From the NCBI RefSeq assembly GCF_025354435.1, contig NZ_JANXMU010000008.1, forward strand, positions 38,754 to 102,753: 64,000 bases of DNA, read 5' to 3'. A program made the position numbers and the translations under genes. The stretch is from Rhodoferax sp. (GTDB lineage Bacteria > Pseudomonadota > Gammaproteobacteria > Burkholderiales > Burkholderiaceae_C). The notes beneath the pieces are model-generated. The model was not told the origin of the DNA, did no database searches, and saw nothing but the letters and a program-made list of their open reading frames with translations. Shown here piece after piece: positions 63,866 through 64,000 of this stretch (its first letter is position 1; each line of letters starts with the position of its first letter).

Positions 63866-64000
63866 GGCAACGCTGAATAAGTCCCGACCTGGCGCGTGAC
63901 TTGCATTGGTATTGTCATCCCTCACAAGGCGACAAAGATGAAGCAACACACCCTGGCCCTGGCCGCCGACCAAGAAGCGGGATTCGCCCAGCACCGCAAA
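63866..64000 (+). mobile_element. Left end of an IS5-family insertion sequence
   Basis: GGCAACGCTGAATAAGTCCC directly after the previous stop resembles an IS5-family terminal inverted repeat. A transposase start follows at 63938. The rest of the element is outside the window, so the right end and target duplication cannot be checked. Confidence 0.7.
63938..64000 (+). CDS. IS5-family transposase, N-terminal part cut by the window edge
   Basis: Only 21 codons are visible: MKQHTLALAADQEAGFAQHR and one Lys. This matches the start of IS5-family transposases of beta-proteobacteria (MKQxTLA..AD...FExxRK, from memory). The DDE domain lies beyond the window. Confidence 0.75.
   Translation, partial: MKQHTLALAADQEAGFAQHRK

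Overview
The window reads as a chromosome segment of a high-GC betaproteobacterium, most likely a member of the Comamonadaceae (Rhodoferax, Acidovorax or Polaromonas type). The housekeeping genes (glnS, gshA, cydAB, udk, trxC, dusC) have that character, and a dispersed palindromic repeat of about 60 bp, of a kind I remember from that family, occurs at least eleven times. No rRNA or tRNA gene and no CRISPR array was seen.

Region by region. (1) 1 to about 8215: the right part of an integrated P4-like satellite or phage-plasmid. It has a P4-type tyrosine integrase, AlpA-type DNA-binding proteins, an HNH nuclease, and a string of small overlapping minus-strand genes. Upstream of these lies a structured leader RNA with two loop complementarities and an intrinsic terminator, which looks like a C4/CI-type antisense immunity RNA. 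A gene-poor control region carries iterons, an AT-rich stretch and a DnaA box. (2) 8.3-20.6 kb: a GbsR/MarR-type regulator coupled to cydAB, a META-domain lipoprotein, gshA, and an RND efflux operon with a divergent TetR repressor and an AcrR-like operator. (3) 20.6-25.6 kb: a polyamine/membrane module of speD, an SPFH-SHOCT protein interrupted by an amber codon, a DUF4178 zinc-ribbon protein, DUF350, and a membrane-anchored spermidine-synthase-like protein. (4) 25.6-33.4 kb: a trans-3-hydroxy-L-proline catabolic pair with a divergent GntR regulator, a TPR protein, a LigB-family dioxygenase, a DUF418 membrane protein, an FAD amine-oxidase-like protein with a truncated copy of its own start upstream, and an Hsp20. 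(5) 33.5-39.6 kb: a tannin/gallate cluster of gallate dioxygenase, tannase, an esterase remnant, a LysR regulator and an AAHS-type transporter. (6) 39.7-43.7 kb: a prolyl aminopeptidase, then an unfamiliar trio made of a 754-residue cysteine-rich protein with an internal duplication, a DUF1360 membrane protein and a short MSCC protein.

(7) 43.7-55.1 kb: a two-component system with a Spy/CpxP-like chaperone, a GGDEF-EAL protein, dusC, several small conserved proteins and glnS. (8) 55.1-57.4 kb: an AT-richer defence island in decay. Its cytosine methyltransferase is out of frame at a G10 tract, next to a restriction-enzyme-like fragment, a broken HSP90-type ATPase and the last 47 codons of a DUF924 gene. 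(9) 57.4-64 kb: a GIY-YIG-like protein, an RNB ribonuclease, udk, an M14-like hydrolase, a thioredoxin 2 whose first active-site cysteine is tyrosine, an Old Yellow Enzyme, an EVE protein, two small genes and the left end of an IS5-family element cut by the window edge.

Most promising signals: the antisense-type leader RNA (4732-4931), the G-tract switch in the methyltransferase with the damaged genes behind it (55132-57374), the amber-interrupted polyamine/membrane module (20614-25587), and the cysteine-rich trio (40822-43746). Family names come from recognising motifs by eye; no database search was run.
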